This document shows positions 17,316 through 26,386 of a DNA stretch of 64,000 nucleotides, piece by piece (positions within the stretch are counted from its first letter, which is position 1; the number at the start of each line of letters is the position of its first letter). Source of the stretch: Caenispirillum bisanense (lineage in GTDB: Bacteria > Pseudomonadota > Alphaproteobacteria > Rhodospirillales > Rhodospirillaceae); the NCBI RefSeq assembly GCF_900230255.1, contig NZ_OCNJ01000001.1:186001-250000 (forward strand). Reading direction: 5' to 3'. The position numbers were made by a program, and so were the translations under genes. The notes under the pieces were generated by a model. It was not told the DNA's origin. It saw only the letters and a program-made list of their open reading frames with translations, and ran no database searches.

Positions 17316-18008
17316 ATGACCGCCGCTCCGACCGACACCGCCGCCCCGGCCTCCGAGGCGGCCGCCGGCTCCGGCACCCGCATCCGCCGGCGCGGGCTGA
17401 TGCTGGTGCTGTCGTCGCCCTCGGGCGCCGGCAAGACCACCATTTCGCGCGCCCTGCTGGAGCGCGACGACAACCTCGCCATGTCGGTCTCCGTCACCAC
17501 GCGGCCGGCGCGGCCCGGCGAGGTGGACGGCCGCGACTACCACTTCATCGGCGTCGAGACCTACAAGCGCATGGTGGAGCGGTCGGAGTTGCTGGAGCAC
17601 GCCCGCGTCTTCGACAACTTCTACGGCACCCCGCGCGGCCCGGTGATGGACAGCCTGACCGCCGGCCACGACGTGCTGTTCGACATCGACTGGCAGGGCA
17701 CCCAGCAGCTCGCCGCCAATGCCCGCGACGACCTGGTCAGCGTCTTCATCCTGCCGCCGACGGTGGAGGAACTGGAACGCCGCCTGCGCGGCCGCGCCCA
17801 GGACCCGGAAGAGGTGGTGCGCAAGCGCATGGCCAAGGCCGCCGACGAGATGAGCCACTGGCCGGAATACGACTACGTCATCGTCAACACCGACGTCGAA
17901 AGCTCCATCCGCAGCGTCGCCGCCATCCTCCACGCCGAGCGCCTGAAGCGCGCCCGCCAGGTGGGCCTGGCCGAATTCGTCAACGGCATGCGCGGCGCCG
18001 AGGGGTGA
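17316..18008 (+). CDS. gmk: Guanylate kinase
   Basis: 230 residues. P-loop SPSGAGKTT at about 34-42, GMP-binding SVTTRPARPGEVDGRDYHF, and LFDIDWQGTQQL are the guanylate kinase signatures. It phosphorylates GMP to GDP. There is a ~25-residue Ala/Thr-rich N-terminal extension not needed for the fold; a GTG or ATG nearer the core is possible (ATG at the MLVLSSPSG position). Downstream of yicC. Confidence 0.95.
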   Translation: MTAAPTDTAAPASEAAAGSGTRIRRRGLMLVLSSPSGAGKTTISRALLERDDNLAMSVSVTTRPARPGEVDGRDYHFIGVETYKRMVERSELLEHARVFDNFYGTPRGPVMDSLTAGHDVLFDIDWQGTQQLAANARDDLVSVFILPPTVEELERRLRGRAQDPEEVVRKRMAKAADEMSHWPEYDYVIVNTDVESSIRSVAAILHAERLKRARQVGLAEFVNGMRGAEG

Positions 18009-18064
18009 TTGCCGGCGAGGTGGTTCGGGCCTATCTTGGAAGGATCTCGCGCCAGGACCCGCCC

Positions 18065-18436
18065 ATGCCCGACCGCACCGTCACCGTCGCCCTGGATGCC
18101 CGCCTCGCTGCGTTCGTGCAGCGGTTGGTGGACGAGGGGGCCCATCCCGACGCCGCCGCCGTCCTCCGCGCCGCGCTGGTGGAGTACGAGGCGGCGGGGG
18201 CAACTGCGGAACCGAAGCTGGAGTACGAGTCGTTGCCGGCTGCCTCGGCGGCGGCGCAAGACACGGTTCCGACCGAGGTCCTCCTGGACGTGCTGCGTCG
18301 CGCCGACGCCGATCTGGCCCGGGGGGCCTATACCGATCTCCGGTCGAGGGGCGACCTGGAAACCTACATGACCGGCCTGCGCGCCGAGGCCTCCATCCGC
18401 GCCGAGCGCAAGCGCCTCGCCCGCCGCCGTGCGTAA
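18065..18436 (+). CDS. ParD/CopG-type ribbon-helix-helix antitoxin
   Basis: 123 residues from ATG 18065. The first ~45 residues (RTVTVALDARLAAFVQRLVDEGAHPDAAAVLRAALVEYE) have the beta-strand then two-helix pattern of ParD/CopG antitoxins. The C-terminal part (about 75-123) is predicted toxin-neutralising. It overlaps the downstream ParE-like gene by 8 bases, so the two form an operon. Typical antitoxins are ~80-90 residues, so this one is long because of an inserted linker. Autorepression of the operon is expected from the family. Confidence 0.75.
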   Translation: MPDRTVTVALDARLAAFVQRLVDEGAHPDAAAVLRAALVEYEAAGATAEPKLEYESLPAASAAAQDTVPTEVLLDVLRRADADLARGAYTDLRSRGDLETYMTGLRAEASIRAERKRLARRRA

Positions 18437-18809
18437 ACTGCGCACGACGGCGGTCGCCGACGAGACCATCCTCGACATTCTCTCCTACAGCGAGGAGACG
18501 TTCGGCTCGCTCGCCGCCGACCGCTATCAGGCGCTCATCGTCTCGGCCTTGGACGACATCGCGACCGGCGCGTCCACGAGCCTCGTCCGCTGGCTGCGTT
18601 ACGGCAGCCGGCGGCTCGGCCTCTACCATATCCGGCACAGCCGTACTGCCAGCGCCGCCGGTTCGCGTGTGAAGCGGCCTCGCCATCTGGTCTTCTTCGA
18701 GGTGACCGCCGACGAGATCATCGTCCTCGGCCTCGTCCATGAAACCATGGACCGCCCGCGCGCCCTGCGCCGGCTGCTCGACCCGGCGGCGGAGCCGGAA
18801 GCGGGCTGA
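18429..18809 (+). CDS. ParE/RelE-superfamily toxin
   Basis: 126 residues starting at GTG 18429, overlapping the antitoxin gene. The pattern ADETILDILSYSEETFGSLAADRYQALIVSALDDIA, then GSRRLGLYHIRHSR, then RHLVFFEVTADEIIVLGLVHETMD is the ParE/RelE fold. It carries the common end motif IVVLGVLHERMD in a modified form. ParE proteins poison gyrase whereas RelE proteins cut mRNA; which applies here cannot be told from sequence. An ~8-residue insertion (TASAAGSR) interrupts the usual HYRI...RPHRL region. Confidence 0.75.
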   Translation: MRKLRTTAVADETILDILSYSEETFGSLAADRYQALIVSALDDIATGASTSLVRWLRYGSRRLGLYHIRHSRTASAAGSRVKRPRHLVFFEVTADEIIVLGLVHETMDRPRALRRLLDPAAEPEAG

Positions 18810-18905
18810 CGCAGCGGCCCTGGCCGAAATGGCGCTTTTCACGGGCGGCCGGGCGTCCTACCTGAGGGGCACTCGCCCGTTTCCGTTCCCACCTGGAGGA
18901 TGCCG

Positions 18906-19370
18906 ATGGAATACCTGCACACCATGGTGCGCGTCACCGACCTCGATGCGTCGCTGCGCTTCTACTGCGACCTGCTCGGCCTGCAGGAGGTCTCGCGCAA
19001 GGAAAGCGAGAAGGGCCGCTTCACCCTCGTCTTCCTCGCCGCGCCGCAGGACGTCGCCAAGGCGGGCCCGCAGGCCGGCGACAATGCCGCGACCTTCAAC
19101 GTGCCGATGGTCGAACTGACCTACAACTGGGACCCGGAGGAGTACACCGGCGGTCGCAACTTCGGTCACCTGGCCTTCCGCGTCGACGACATCTACGCCG
19201 CCTGCCAGAAGCTGCAGGACGGCGGCGTCGTCATCAACCGGCCGCCGCGCGACGGCTACATGGCCTTCGTGCGCTCGCCCGACAACATCTCGGTGGAGCT
19301 GCTGCAGAGGGGCGAGCCGCTCGAGCCGCGCGAGCCCTGGGCGAGCATGCCCAACACCGGCACCTGGTAA
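18906..19370 (+). CDS. gloA: Glyoxalase I-like (lactoylglutathione lyase) VOC protein
   Basis: 154 residues with two VOC motifs. Metal ligands of glyoxalase I are visible: H6 (YLHTMVRV), the Glu in MVELTYNW, the His in NFGHLAF and the Glu in ISVELLQ. Together with LRFYCDLLGL and GRNFGHLAFRVDD these are close to bacterial GloA, which isomerises the glutathione-methylglyoxal hemithioacetal. GGAGG ends 6 bases before ATG 18906; the earlier in-frame ATG 18900 abuts the GGAGG and is unlikely. Asn-x-Trp (YNWDPEEYTGG) also matches GloA. Confidence 0.85.
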   Translation: MEYLHTMVRVTDLDASLRFYCDLLGLQEVSRKESEKGRFTLVFLAAPQDVAKAGPQAGDNAATFNVPMVELTYNWDPEEYTGGRNFGHLAFRVDDIYAACQKLQDGGVVINRPPRDGYMAFVRSPDNISVELLQRGEPLEPREPWASMPNTGTW

Positions 19371-19379
19371 GGCCGCCCG

Positions 19380-20336
19380 TCAGCCGACGGCGGCGCGGCT
19401 GCGCTGCGGCGGACGCGGCGGGGCCGCTGCCGCCGCCGGCGTATCGAGCAGCAGTGCCGTCTCGATCTTGAAGAAGCCGGCGATGGCGTCGCGCAGGCGG
19501 GCCATTTCCACCAGGCTCGCCACCCGGCCGTGCTGCTGCGCATCGCGGCACAGAACGGCGTGGCGGGCGAGGTCGCGGAAGCCGGCGGCCGCCGTCGCCG
19601 CCGCCCCCTTAATCGCCAGGAGCGATGCCTCGTCAGCGGCGGCGCGGATGCGCTCCAACTGGACCGGCACCAGCGCGTCGGCCATCTGCCCGCGGGCATA
19701 GAGCGCCTCCACCTCGTCCACCAGCCGCACGGCCAGCGTCGCCACCGCATGCAGGCGGTACTGCTCCAGGGTCGTGCGGGCGGTCGCCAGGGCCTCCGCC
19801 ACCGTTTCCGACGACTGGCGGCGCAGAGCCTTGGCCTCCAGCACGTTGGGCGGCGTCAACTGCTGCGCCTTCGGGCCGTCGCGGTCGCGGGCGCGGCGGT
19901 CGGGGCCGACATAGTCGGCGCTGACCACGAAGGGCTTGCGCCCGTGGATGAGCTTTTCCATCCGGCCGTCCAGGTAACCCGTCGGCCAGGGGTGGATGAG
20001 CAGATCGTCGGCACCGCAGTCGATGCCGCGCCGCACGGTTTCAGGCGAGGCTTCCGACAGTACGGCGATAATGGGCGTGAAGGGATCCACCGAGGTGCGG
20101 CCGCGCCGGACGTCCTGGAAGTACTGCGAGGCCGGCCCGTCGGCGAGGTCCAGGGCGGCGAGCACGAGGTCCGGCTTGCGGCTTTCGCACAGGCTGCGCA
20201 GGTCGGCCAGATTGTCGCACCACTCGACCTCGCGGAAGCCGAGGTAGTGCAGGGTGGACCGGATGACCTGCCGCCGCTGCCCCTCGGGGTCGGCGACGAC
20301 GGCCGTCACGTTGGAATAGAAGTAGGTGTGTGCCAT
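19380..20336 (-). CDS. Degenerate receiver-domain protein (GPDRR family)
   Basis: 318 residues from ATG 20336, which has GGAGGGGG about 8 bases upstream. The N-terminal ~125 residues resemble a CheY receiver (VVADPEGQRRQVIRSTLHYLGF ... PDLVLAALDLADG ... GIDCGADDLLIHPWP). However, the phospho-acceptor position reads Ala, the acidic pair is AD, and the conserved Lys is His. A YVGPDRRARDRDG motif follows, which in alphaproteobacteria links receivers to helical output regions. The C-terminal half (about 155-318) is helical with no recognised domain. It may act as a phosphorylation-independent scaffold. Confidence 0.65.
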   Translation of the reverse strand: MAHTYFYSNVTAVVADPEGQRRQVIRSTLHYLGFREVEWCDNLADLRSLCESRKPDLVLAALDLADGPASQYFQDVRRGRTSVDPFTPIIAVLSEASPETVRRGIDCGADDLLIHPWPTGYLDGRMEKLIHGRKPFVVSADYVGPDRRARDRDGPKAQQLTPPNVLEAKALRRQSSETVAEALATARTTLEQYRLHAVATLAVRLVDEVEALYARGQMADALVPVQLERIRAAADEASLLAIKGAAATAAAGFRDLARHAVLCRDAQQHGRVASLVEMARLRDAIAGFFKIETALLLDTPAAAAAPPRPPQRSRAAVG

Positions 20337-20492
20337 GCCCAGATCCCCCTCCGGCCGCCGCGCCTCCACCAGGGAGGCGCCGGGTCCCACGCCGTTGGTC
20401 TGAGCAGACCTCATGCACTGGTATAGTGTCGAGGAGTCAAAAAGGATACGCGCACGCGCAACGGGATATTGCGGTTGCGAAGGCGCCGCAGG

Positions 20493-21338
20493 TCACAGGG
20501 CTCGCGCGATGGCGCAAAACTGCTCCACCGTGAGCTCTTCGGCCCGTGCCGTCGGGGCGACGCCTGCTGCGGCGCACAATGCCTCGCCGTCGCCGCCGAG
20601 GGATTTCAGGCTGGCCCGCAGCATCTTGCGACGCTGTCCGAAGGCGGCCGCGGTGACCCGTTCCAGGGTCGCGAAGTCGGCCTCGGCCAGCGGGGCGGTG
20701 CGCGGGGTCAGCGAGACCACGGTCGACACGATCTTGGGCGGCGGCGTGAAGGCGCGCGGGTTGATGTCGAACAGCGGCTCGACATGGCACAGCCACTGGG
20801 TGATGACGGACAGGCGGCCGTAGTCCTTGGTGCGCGGCTTGGCGACCAGGCGGTCCACCACCTCCTTCTGGAACATCAGCGTCATGCCGGCGATGGCGTC
20901 GAGCCGGTGCAGCCAGCCGATGAGCAGCGGCGTCGCCACGTTGTAGGGCAGGTTGGCGACGATGCGCCGGGGCGCCTCGCCGAGGCTCGCGACGTCGATC
21001 TCCAGCGCGTCGGCCTCGCGCACCTCCAGCCGGCCCGGCCAGCGGGCGGAGATTTCGGCCAGTGCCGGCATCACCCGCGGGTCGCGCTCGATGGCGATCA
21101 CCTGGCGGGCGCCGGCCGCCAGCAGGGCGCGCGTCAGGCCGCCCGGGCCGGGGCCGATCTCGATCACCGTGCCCTGGTCGAGCGGCCCGGCGGAGCGCGC
21201 GATGCGGCCCGTCAGGTTGAGGTCGAGCAGGAAGTTCTGGCCGAGGCTCTTCTTGGCCGCCAGGTCGTGGCGGGCGATGACGTCGCGCAGCGGCGGCAGG
21301 CCGTCGAAGGCGAGGTCGGGGGTGCCGTCGTCGCTCAC
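20493..21338 (-). CDS. rsmA: 16S rRNA (adenine1518-N6/adenine1519-N6)-dimethyltransferase
   Basis: 281 residues (KsgA). Signatures are [11 protein letters not shown] at the N-terminus, the SAM motif [14 protein letters not shown], the catalytic [11 protein letters not shown] and the C-terminal [12 protein letters not shown]. It dimethylates two adenines in the 16S 3' hairpin late in 30S assembly. The GTG start overlaps the pdxA stop by 3 bases (GTGA). It is the last gene of the lptF-lptD-surA-pdxA-rsmA series. Confidence 0.95.
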   Translation of the reverse strand: MSDDGTPDLAFDGLPPLRDVIARHDLAAKKSLGQNFLLDLNLTGRIARSAGPLDQGTVIEIGPGPGGLTRALLAAGARQVIAIERDPRVMPALAEISARWPGRLEVREADALEIDVASLGEAPRRIVANLPYNVATPLLIGWLHRLDAIAGMTLMFQKEVVDRLVAKPRTKDYGRLSVITQWLCHVEPLFDINPRAFTPPPKIVSTVVSLTPRTAPLAEADFATLERVTAAAFGQRRKMLRASLKSLGGDGEALCAAAGVAPTARAEELTVEQFCAIARAL

Positions 21339-22345
21339 GATGCGGTGCTCCGGCGGGCGGCGGCCATCTCGCCCGCCATGCGCAGGGCGGCGACCAGGCT
21401 GGCGTCGTCGGCGGTGCCCGTGCCGGCGATGTCGAAGGCGGTGCCGTGGTCGGGCGAAGTGCGCACGAAGGGCAGGCCGAGGGTCACGTTGACGCCGCCG
21501 GCGAAGTCGATGGTCTTGAGCGGGATGAGCGCGTGGTCGTGGGTCATGCAGAGCGCGGCGTCGTAGCGGGCGCGGGCGGCGGCGTGGAACAGCGTGTCGG
21601 TCGGCGCCGGCCCGAAAGCGTCGATGCCCTCGGCCCGCAGGGCGGCGACCGCCGGGGCGATGACGTCGATTTCCTCCCGCCCCATGACGCCGCCTTCGCC
21701 GGCGTGCGGGTTGAGGGCGGCGACGGCCAGCCGCGGGCGCGCGATGGCGAAGTTGTCGCGCAGGCCGGCGGCGGTCAGGCGGCCGATCTCCACGATGGTC
21801 TCGGTGCGCAGGGACTCGACGGCCTCGCGCAAGGAGAGGTGGATGGTCACCGGCACCACCCGCAGCCCGGGGCAGGCGAGCATCATCACCGGCGTCACGC
21901 CGCCTGCCAGTTCGGCGAGGAACTCGGTGTGACCCGGGTGGGCGAAGCCGGCCGCCTTGAGCACCGCCTTGTTGATGGGGTTGGTGACGACGGCGCCGGC
22001 GCGGCCTTCGGTGGTCAGGCGCACCGCCCAGGCGATGGCCTCCAGCACGGCGGGGGCGTTGGCGGCGTCGGGCCGGCCCGGCTCCACGGCGGCGGGGAGG
22101 GCGAGCGGCAGCACCGGCAGGCCGTGGGGGAAGGCCTCCACCGCCTCTTCCGGCGCGGCGATGGGGCATACCGGCACGGTCAGGCCGAGGCGGCCGGCCA
22201 GGGCGCGCAGGCGGGCCGGGTCGTCGATGACGAAGAACGGCGGCAGCCCGGCGCCGGCGCGGCGGCCCCAGGCCTTCAGGGTGATGTCGCCGCCGATGCC
22301 GGCGGGCTCGCCCATGGTGAGGGCGAGGGGCGGAACCGTGGTCAT
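21335..22345 (-). CDS. pdxA: 4-hydroxythreonine-4-phosphate dehydrogenase
   Basis: 336 residues. [17 protein letters not shown] at the N-terminus, [34 protein letters not shown], and [43 protein letters not shown] are PdxA signatures, including metal-binding histidines. It oxidises 4-phosphohydroxy-threonine in vitamin B6 synthesis. The start is ATG 22345; the open frame extends upstream into surA only as a shadow. It lies 34 bases after surA. Confidence 0.95.
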   Translation of the reverse strand: MTTVPPLALTMGEPAGIGGDITLKAWGRRAGAGLPPFFVIDDPARLRALAGRLGLTVPVCPIAAPEEAVEAFPHGLPVLPLALPAAVEPGRPDAANAPAVLEAIAWAVRLTTEGRAGAVVTNPINKAVLKAAGFAHPGHTEFLAELAGGVTPVMMLACPGLRVVPVTIHLSLREAVESLRTETIVEIGRLTAAGLRDNFAIARPRLAVAALNPHAGEGGVMGREEIDVIAPAVAALRAEGIDAFGPAPTDTLFHAAARARYDAALCMTHDHALIPLKTIDFAGGVNVTLGLPFVRTSPDHGTAFDIAGTGTADDASLVAALRMAGEMAAARRSTAS

Positions 22346-22379
22346 GGCGTGCCTCTCCGGCGGGCGATGGGCCGCCGCC

Positions 22380-23705
22380 TCACAGACGGATGTCGATGAG
22401 GGCGGCGCGGCGCAGGTCGCGCAGACGGCGCTGGGCCAGCACCTCGAGCTTTTCGGTCTCGATTTCGCGGCGGATCTTGTCTTCGTCCAGCGCGCTCGAT
22501 TCCTCGCGTTCGCAGACCATGACCACCACCTCGGCACCCGGCACCGGGACGACGCGGCTCGGCGTGTTCAGCGGCAGGTCGCGGATGGCGGTGGCGAGGG
22601 CGGGCGGCAGGTCGGTCATGGTCAGCGGGCCGAGACGGCCGGAGCCCGGTGTGCCGACTTCGGTCGCGATGGCGGCCATGGCGTCGCAGGTGGTGGCGGC
22701 GGCGGCGCGCTGGGCGACGGCGGCGCGCTGCTCCGCCGCCATGGCGCGGGCGCCGGTGGTCGGCAGCGAGACCTGCACGATCTGCATGGCGCCGCTGCCG
22801 GCCTGCTGCTCGCCGGCGACACGCTTGTCGCGCACCAGCAGGATGGTGTAGCCGGCGGCGGTGCGGACGGGATCGGACAGGCGGTTGCCCTCGGTGGCGG
22901 TCACCGCCTCGCGCAGTTCCGGCTCCAGCGTCGACAGCGGCGCCCAGCCCATGTCACCGCCCTTGGCCGCCGTCGGATCCTGGCTGAACTGCTGCGCCAG
23001 GGCGGCGAAGTTGGCGCCGCCGCGGATCTGCGACACCAGCCGGTCGGCGGCGTCGCGCACCTCGGCCTCGCGCAGCGGATCGTCCACCGGCAGGTAGATC
23101 TGCGCCAGCAGCGCCTCGGGCTTGCCGATGGCCTGCTGCAGCTGGTCCTGGCGGGCCTCGATCTCGGTGTCGCTGACGGTCACCTGACCGGACAGGGAAC
23201 TGCGCACCACCTTGATCCAGGCGATTTCCGCGCGCACCTGGCGCTCGAAGGTGGAAGTCGGGATGCCGCGGCCCTGCAGCGACTGCAGGAAGGTGCCCGG
23301 CGCCATGCGGTTGCGGCTTTCCACCTGCCGGATGCCCTCGGCGATCTCGCTGTCGCTGACCTGGATGCCGAGGCGCTCGGCCTCCTGCAGCTTGAGCGTC
23401 TCGAGGATGAGGCCCTGCAGCACCTGCGGCAGCAGGCGCTGGCGCGTCTCCTGGCTGTCGGGCAGGTTGGAGGTGGCGATGACGAAGTCCATGCGCGCGA
23501 TGATGTCGCGCAGCGAAATGACGTCGTCGTTCACCACCGCGGCGATGCGCTGGATGGACTGAGCCGCCGCCGGCGGGGCCAGCAGGGCATTGCCCGCCGG
23601 CATCACCGGGGCCGCCAGCAGGGCCGCGAGAGCGAGGGCCGAGGCGGCCGCGATCCGGCGGGCGGGGCGGCGGGTCGGGTGTGCCGTGCGGATGCTGAAG
23701 GTCAT
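22380..23705 (-). CDS. surA: Periplasmic peptidyl-prolyl isomerase / outer-membrane chaperone SurA
   Basis: 441 residues. A signal peptide (about 1-48) precedes the SurA N-terminal chaperone domain (IQRIAAVVNDDVISLRDIIARMDFVI ... LLPQVLQGLILETLKLQEAERLGIQVSDSEI). A parvulin domain follows (about 205-310: PLREAEVRDAADRLVSQIRGGANFAALAQQFSQDPTAAKGGDMGWAP). A second parvulin-like region is reduced. It escorts outer-membrane proteins, including LptD encoded directly upstream, to the Bam complex. It begins 35 bases after the lptD stop. Confidence 0.93.
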   Translation of the reverse strand: MTFSIRTAHPTRRPARRIAAASALALAALLAAPVMPAGNALLAPPAAAQSIQRIAAVVNDDVISLRDIIARMDFVIATSNLPDSQETRQRLLPQVLQGLILETLKLQEAERLGIQVSDSEIAEGIRQVESRNRMAPGTFLQSLQGRGIPTSTFERQVRAEIAWIKVVRSSLSGQVTVSDTEIEARQDQLQQAIGKPEALLAQIYLPVDDPLREAEVRDAADRLVSQIRGGANFAALAQQFSQDPTAAKGGDMGWAPLSTLEPELREAVTATEGNRLSDPVRTAAGYTILLVRDKRVAGEQQAGSGAMQIVQVSLPTTGARAMAAEQRAAVAQRAAAATTCDAMAAIATEVGTPGSGRLGPLTMTDLPPALATAIRDLPLNTPSRVVPVPGAEVVVMVCEREESSALDEDKIRREIETEKLEVLAQRRLRDLRRAALIDIRL

Positions 23706-23740
23706 GGGGTCGTCCGTTTCCTCGGGCCGGCTGGGGTGGA

Positions 23741-26386
23741 TCACTCGCCGAAACCGGCTTCGACGGAGCCGAAGTCCAGTTCGCCGAGCGTCTTGAACAC
23801 GACGCGGAACATGATCTCGGTGCCGCCTTCGTAGTCGCGGTCTTCTGTGGCGTCGTTGCTGATGGTGGCGAAGGCGGTGAAGCATTCGTCGTCGTAGATG
23901 GCGCCGAAGCTGGTCTGGAGAGGTTCGTCGGCTTCGGCGCTGGTAATGTTGAGGGTGGTCGCGCCGAACAGGGACCAGTTGCGCAGGATTCTCGATTGGG
24001 CCGCAAGCGTCACCTGCTCGCGCTCGCCGATGCTCTCCGTCATCCACGGGTCCGGCGACGCTTGCAGGTATCCCACCGACACGGTGAGGACGGGGCTGCC
24101 GGCGGTCGCCACGACCTCCTGCTGGCGCATCTCGAAGTCGTCCTGATCGAGGCGGAAGCGGTAGTCGAGGTTCAGCCACGGAGCGACGTCCATGGCGACG
24201 CGCCCCACGTAATCCGACGCCCCGCCGTCCTCGCTGCCGAAGGCGGTCATCTTGTCGTCGAAATGGTAGGCCTGGCCGAACAGCAGCGACAGGCTTTCGC
24301 CTTCCGGCCAATAGGCGGTCCACTTCAGGCCGTAGTTGACCCGCGCGCCGGTCTCGACCCGATCCCAGCCGGCGAAGCGGTTGCGGTCGAACAGGTTGGC
24401 GGCGTCGAACTCGAAGTCGCGGCTGTCCTCGTTCGGGATCTCGTCGTTGTTGGCGTCCTCGGGGCTGAAGTAGGCCGAGGCCATGGGCTCCAGCACCTCG
24501 CGGAACCAGCCGTTGTCGCGCGTCACCGGCCACCGCCACGTCACGCCCGCCGTCGGCACGAAACGGCCGGCGAAGCCGTCGTTGATGGCGGGGTTGGTCG
24601 GAACGCGTGCGTCGTCCACACCGAGGCTGTAGCCGTCGGTCCGAAGGGCGACCATGAATTCGGTCACGTCGCCGAGCGAGCCGTAGTAGGGGTAGTGGAT
24701 GGCAGTCTCGACACCGGCGCGGCGGGAGTCTATGCCGTCCTCGCGGGTCAGAGCGGTGCCGGCGGCGTCGAAGGTCCACCAGGCGCCGCTTTCGAACGGT
24801 CGGCTGACGAAGGAATAGGTCAGGTCCGGCAGGACCACGGGCACCTCGTCGATGTCCGTCGCCTCTCGCAATTCCTGAAAGTACAGGCCGCGGGCGCGGG
24901 CGTAGGACCGCCGTCCGAAGCCCTCCAGGAAGGCCTCGCTGACCAGCCAGGCGTCACTGGTGTCGCCATAGCGGTACTTGCGCTGATAGGTGCCGTCCGA
25001 CGCCAGTTCGGCGTCCCAGCCACCGCGCCAGGTATTGTCGAAGTGCCACATCAGGGTGGTGTCGAGGTGGCCACGGGTCTGCCCGTCCGCATCCCGCGTG
25101 ATGCTGCCCGCCGCGTCGAGCGCGCCCGAGGAATAGAGGCCGCTGTAGGCGCCTTCGAACACCGGGCCTTCGACGCCCGTCCAGCGCAGCGCCACCTCGG
25201 CGTCCTGCTGGCCGTCGATGACGATGTAGTAGGGGATCGTCACCTGCGCGCCGAGGTCGCTGTTGTAGCTGTAGGACGGTGGCATGAAGCCCGACTTGCG
25301 CTTCACCGTCGGATCGGGATGCGACAGGTAGGGCGTGTAGAACACCGGCAGGCCCGCGAACTCCATCCAGGCGTCGCGGTAGTAGACCATCTTTTCCGCT
25401 TCGTCGTGGGTGATGCGGTCGGCCCGCAGGCGCCACAGCGGGGCGGCGTTCGGGTCCTCGCACGGGTCGCAGGCGGTGTAGATGGCCTCGCGCATGGTGT
25501 TGACGTCGTTTTCGCGCGTCAGCAGCTCGCCGGTGGCGCGCGAGCGGTCCGCCAGCAGGAGCGTCGCCTCGCGGGCGAAGCCTTCCTTCATGTCGCCGGT
25601 CAGCTCGGCGAAGTCGAAGAACGAGACGGTGCCGTCGGTGTCGACCACCACCACGTCGCCCTCGGCGGTGACGCGGTCGGCGACGGTGTCGTAGCGCACC
25701 GTGTCGGCGCGCAGCACCCGGCCTTCGTAGACGAGTTCCACCTTGCCGCGGGCGGTGACCACCTCGGCATCGTCGTCGTAGCTCAGTTCCTCGGCGACCA
25801 CCGAGGTGCGCGGCTCGCCGGCCGCCGTCGGCGGCACCTGCGGCGGCGTGTAGGGGCGCGGCAGGTTGCCGAATTCGGGTCGGCGGATCAGGCTTTCCAT
25901 CCCGGCGCCCGGCAGCCGGGCGCCGGAGCGGGCCTGGCGGATGGGGGCGGAGTCGTCACGCGGCGGCGGATTGTCGAACACCGGGTCGGAGGTCGGGCGC
26001 GGCGTCGCCATGGGGGCCGCGCCGGCGCCGAGCGCCTCGGCCGGCGGTGCGACGAGCGGCGGAACGGCCGGCGCCGGTGCCGGCTCGGCGGCGACCTGCT
26101 GCACCACCACCGGGCGCGCGGTCATGGGCGGGGCCCAGGGCGCCGTCGGGGCCGTCGGCGCCACGCCGGGCGTCGCGGGCGCGACGAGGGGAGCCGTCGC
26201 GGGTGCGACGAGGGGAGCCGTCGCGGGTGCGGCGAGAGGCGCCGCCGCGGTGGTCCCCGCTTCCCACAGCGGTCGCGACGGCTGCCAGCCGCTGCCCACG
26301 GGCGTCGCGGCAGAGGCCGCGGGCGCCGCCAGCAGGGCGGCGACGCCGGCGGTGAGGGTGAGCGGCCGCGGCGACCGTCGGAGCAT
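23741..26386 (-). CDS. lptD: LPS-assembly protein LptD
   Basis: 881 residues. A signal peptide (about 1-27) is followed by a long Pro/Ala low-complexity linker (about 28-175) that includes three tandem 24-base DNA units at 26172-26243. The OstA/LptA-like periplasmic domain comes next (about 190-290, AEELSYDDDAEVVTARGKVELVYEGRVLRADTVRYD) and then a C-terminal beta-barrel (about 310-881). A CDPCED cysteine motif is present. It inserts LPS into the outer leaflet together with LptE. Its ATG overlaps the lptF stop by one base (TGATG). The signal peptide fixes the start. Confidence 0.94.
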   Translation of the reverse strand: MLRRSPRPLTLTAGVAALLAAPAASAATPVGSGWQPSRPLWEAGTTAAAPLAAPATAPLVAPATAPLVAPATPGVAPTAPTAPWAPPMTARPVVVQQVAAEPAPAPAVPPLVAPPAEALGAGAAPMATPRPTSDPVFDNPPPRDDSAPIRQARSGARLPGAGMESLIRRPEFGNLPRPYTPPQVPPTAAGEPRTSVVAEELSYDDDAEVVTARGKVELVYEGRVLRADTVRYDTVADRVTAEGDVVVVDTDGTVSFFDFAELTGDMKEGFAREATLLLADRSRATGELLTRENDVNTMREAIYTACDPCEDPNAAPLWRLRADRITHDEAEKMVYYRDAWMEFAGLPVFYTPYLSHPDPTVKRKSGFMPPSYSYNSDLGAQVTIPYYIVIDGQQDAEVALRWTGVEGPVFEGAYSGLYSSGALDAAGSITRDADGQTRGHLDTTLMWHFDNTWRGGWDAELASDGTYQRKYRYGDTSDAWLVSEAFLEGFGRRSYARARGLYFQELREATDIDEVPVVLPDLTYSFVSRPFESGAWWTFDAAGTALTREDGIDSRRAGVETAIHYPYYGSLGDVTEFMVALRTDGYSLGVDDARVPTNPAINDGFAGRFVPTAGVTWRWPVTRDNGWFREVLEPMASAYFSPEDANNDEIPNEDSRDFEFDAANLFDRNRFAGWDRVETGARVNYGLKWTAYWPEGESLSLLFGQAYHFDDKMTAFGSEDGGASDYVGRVAMDVAPWLNLDYRFRLDQDDFEMRQQEVVATAGSPVLTVSVGYLQASPDPWMTESIGEREQVTLAAQSRILRNWSLFGATTLNITSAEADEPLQTSFGAIYDDECFTAFATISNDATEDRDYEGGTEIMFRVVFKTLGELDFGSVEAGFGE
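26172..26243. repeat. Three tandem 24-bp repeats inside lptD
   Basis: Units at 26172-26195, 26196-26219 and 26220-26243. The first two differ at one base and the third is more diverged. Each encodes 8 residues of the PATAPLVA type in the linker between the LptD signal peptide and its periplasmic domain. Such in-frame repeats can change copy number by slippage without breaking the frame. Confidence 0.85.
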
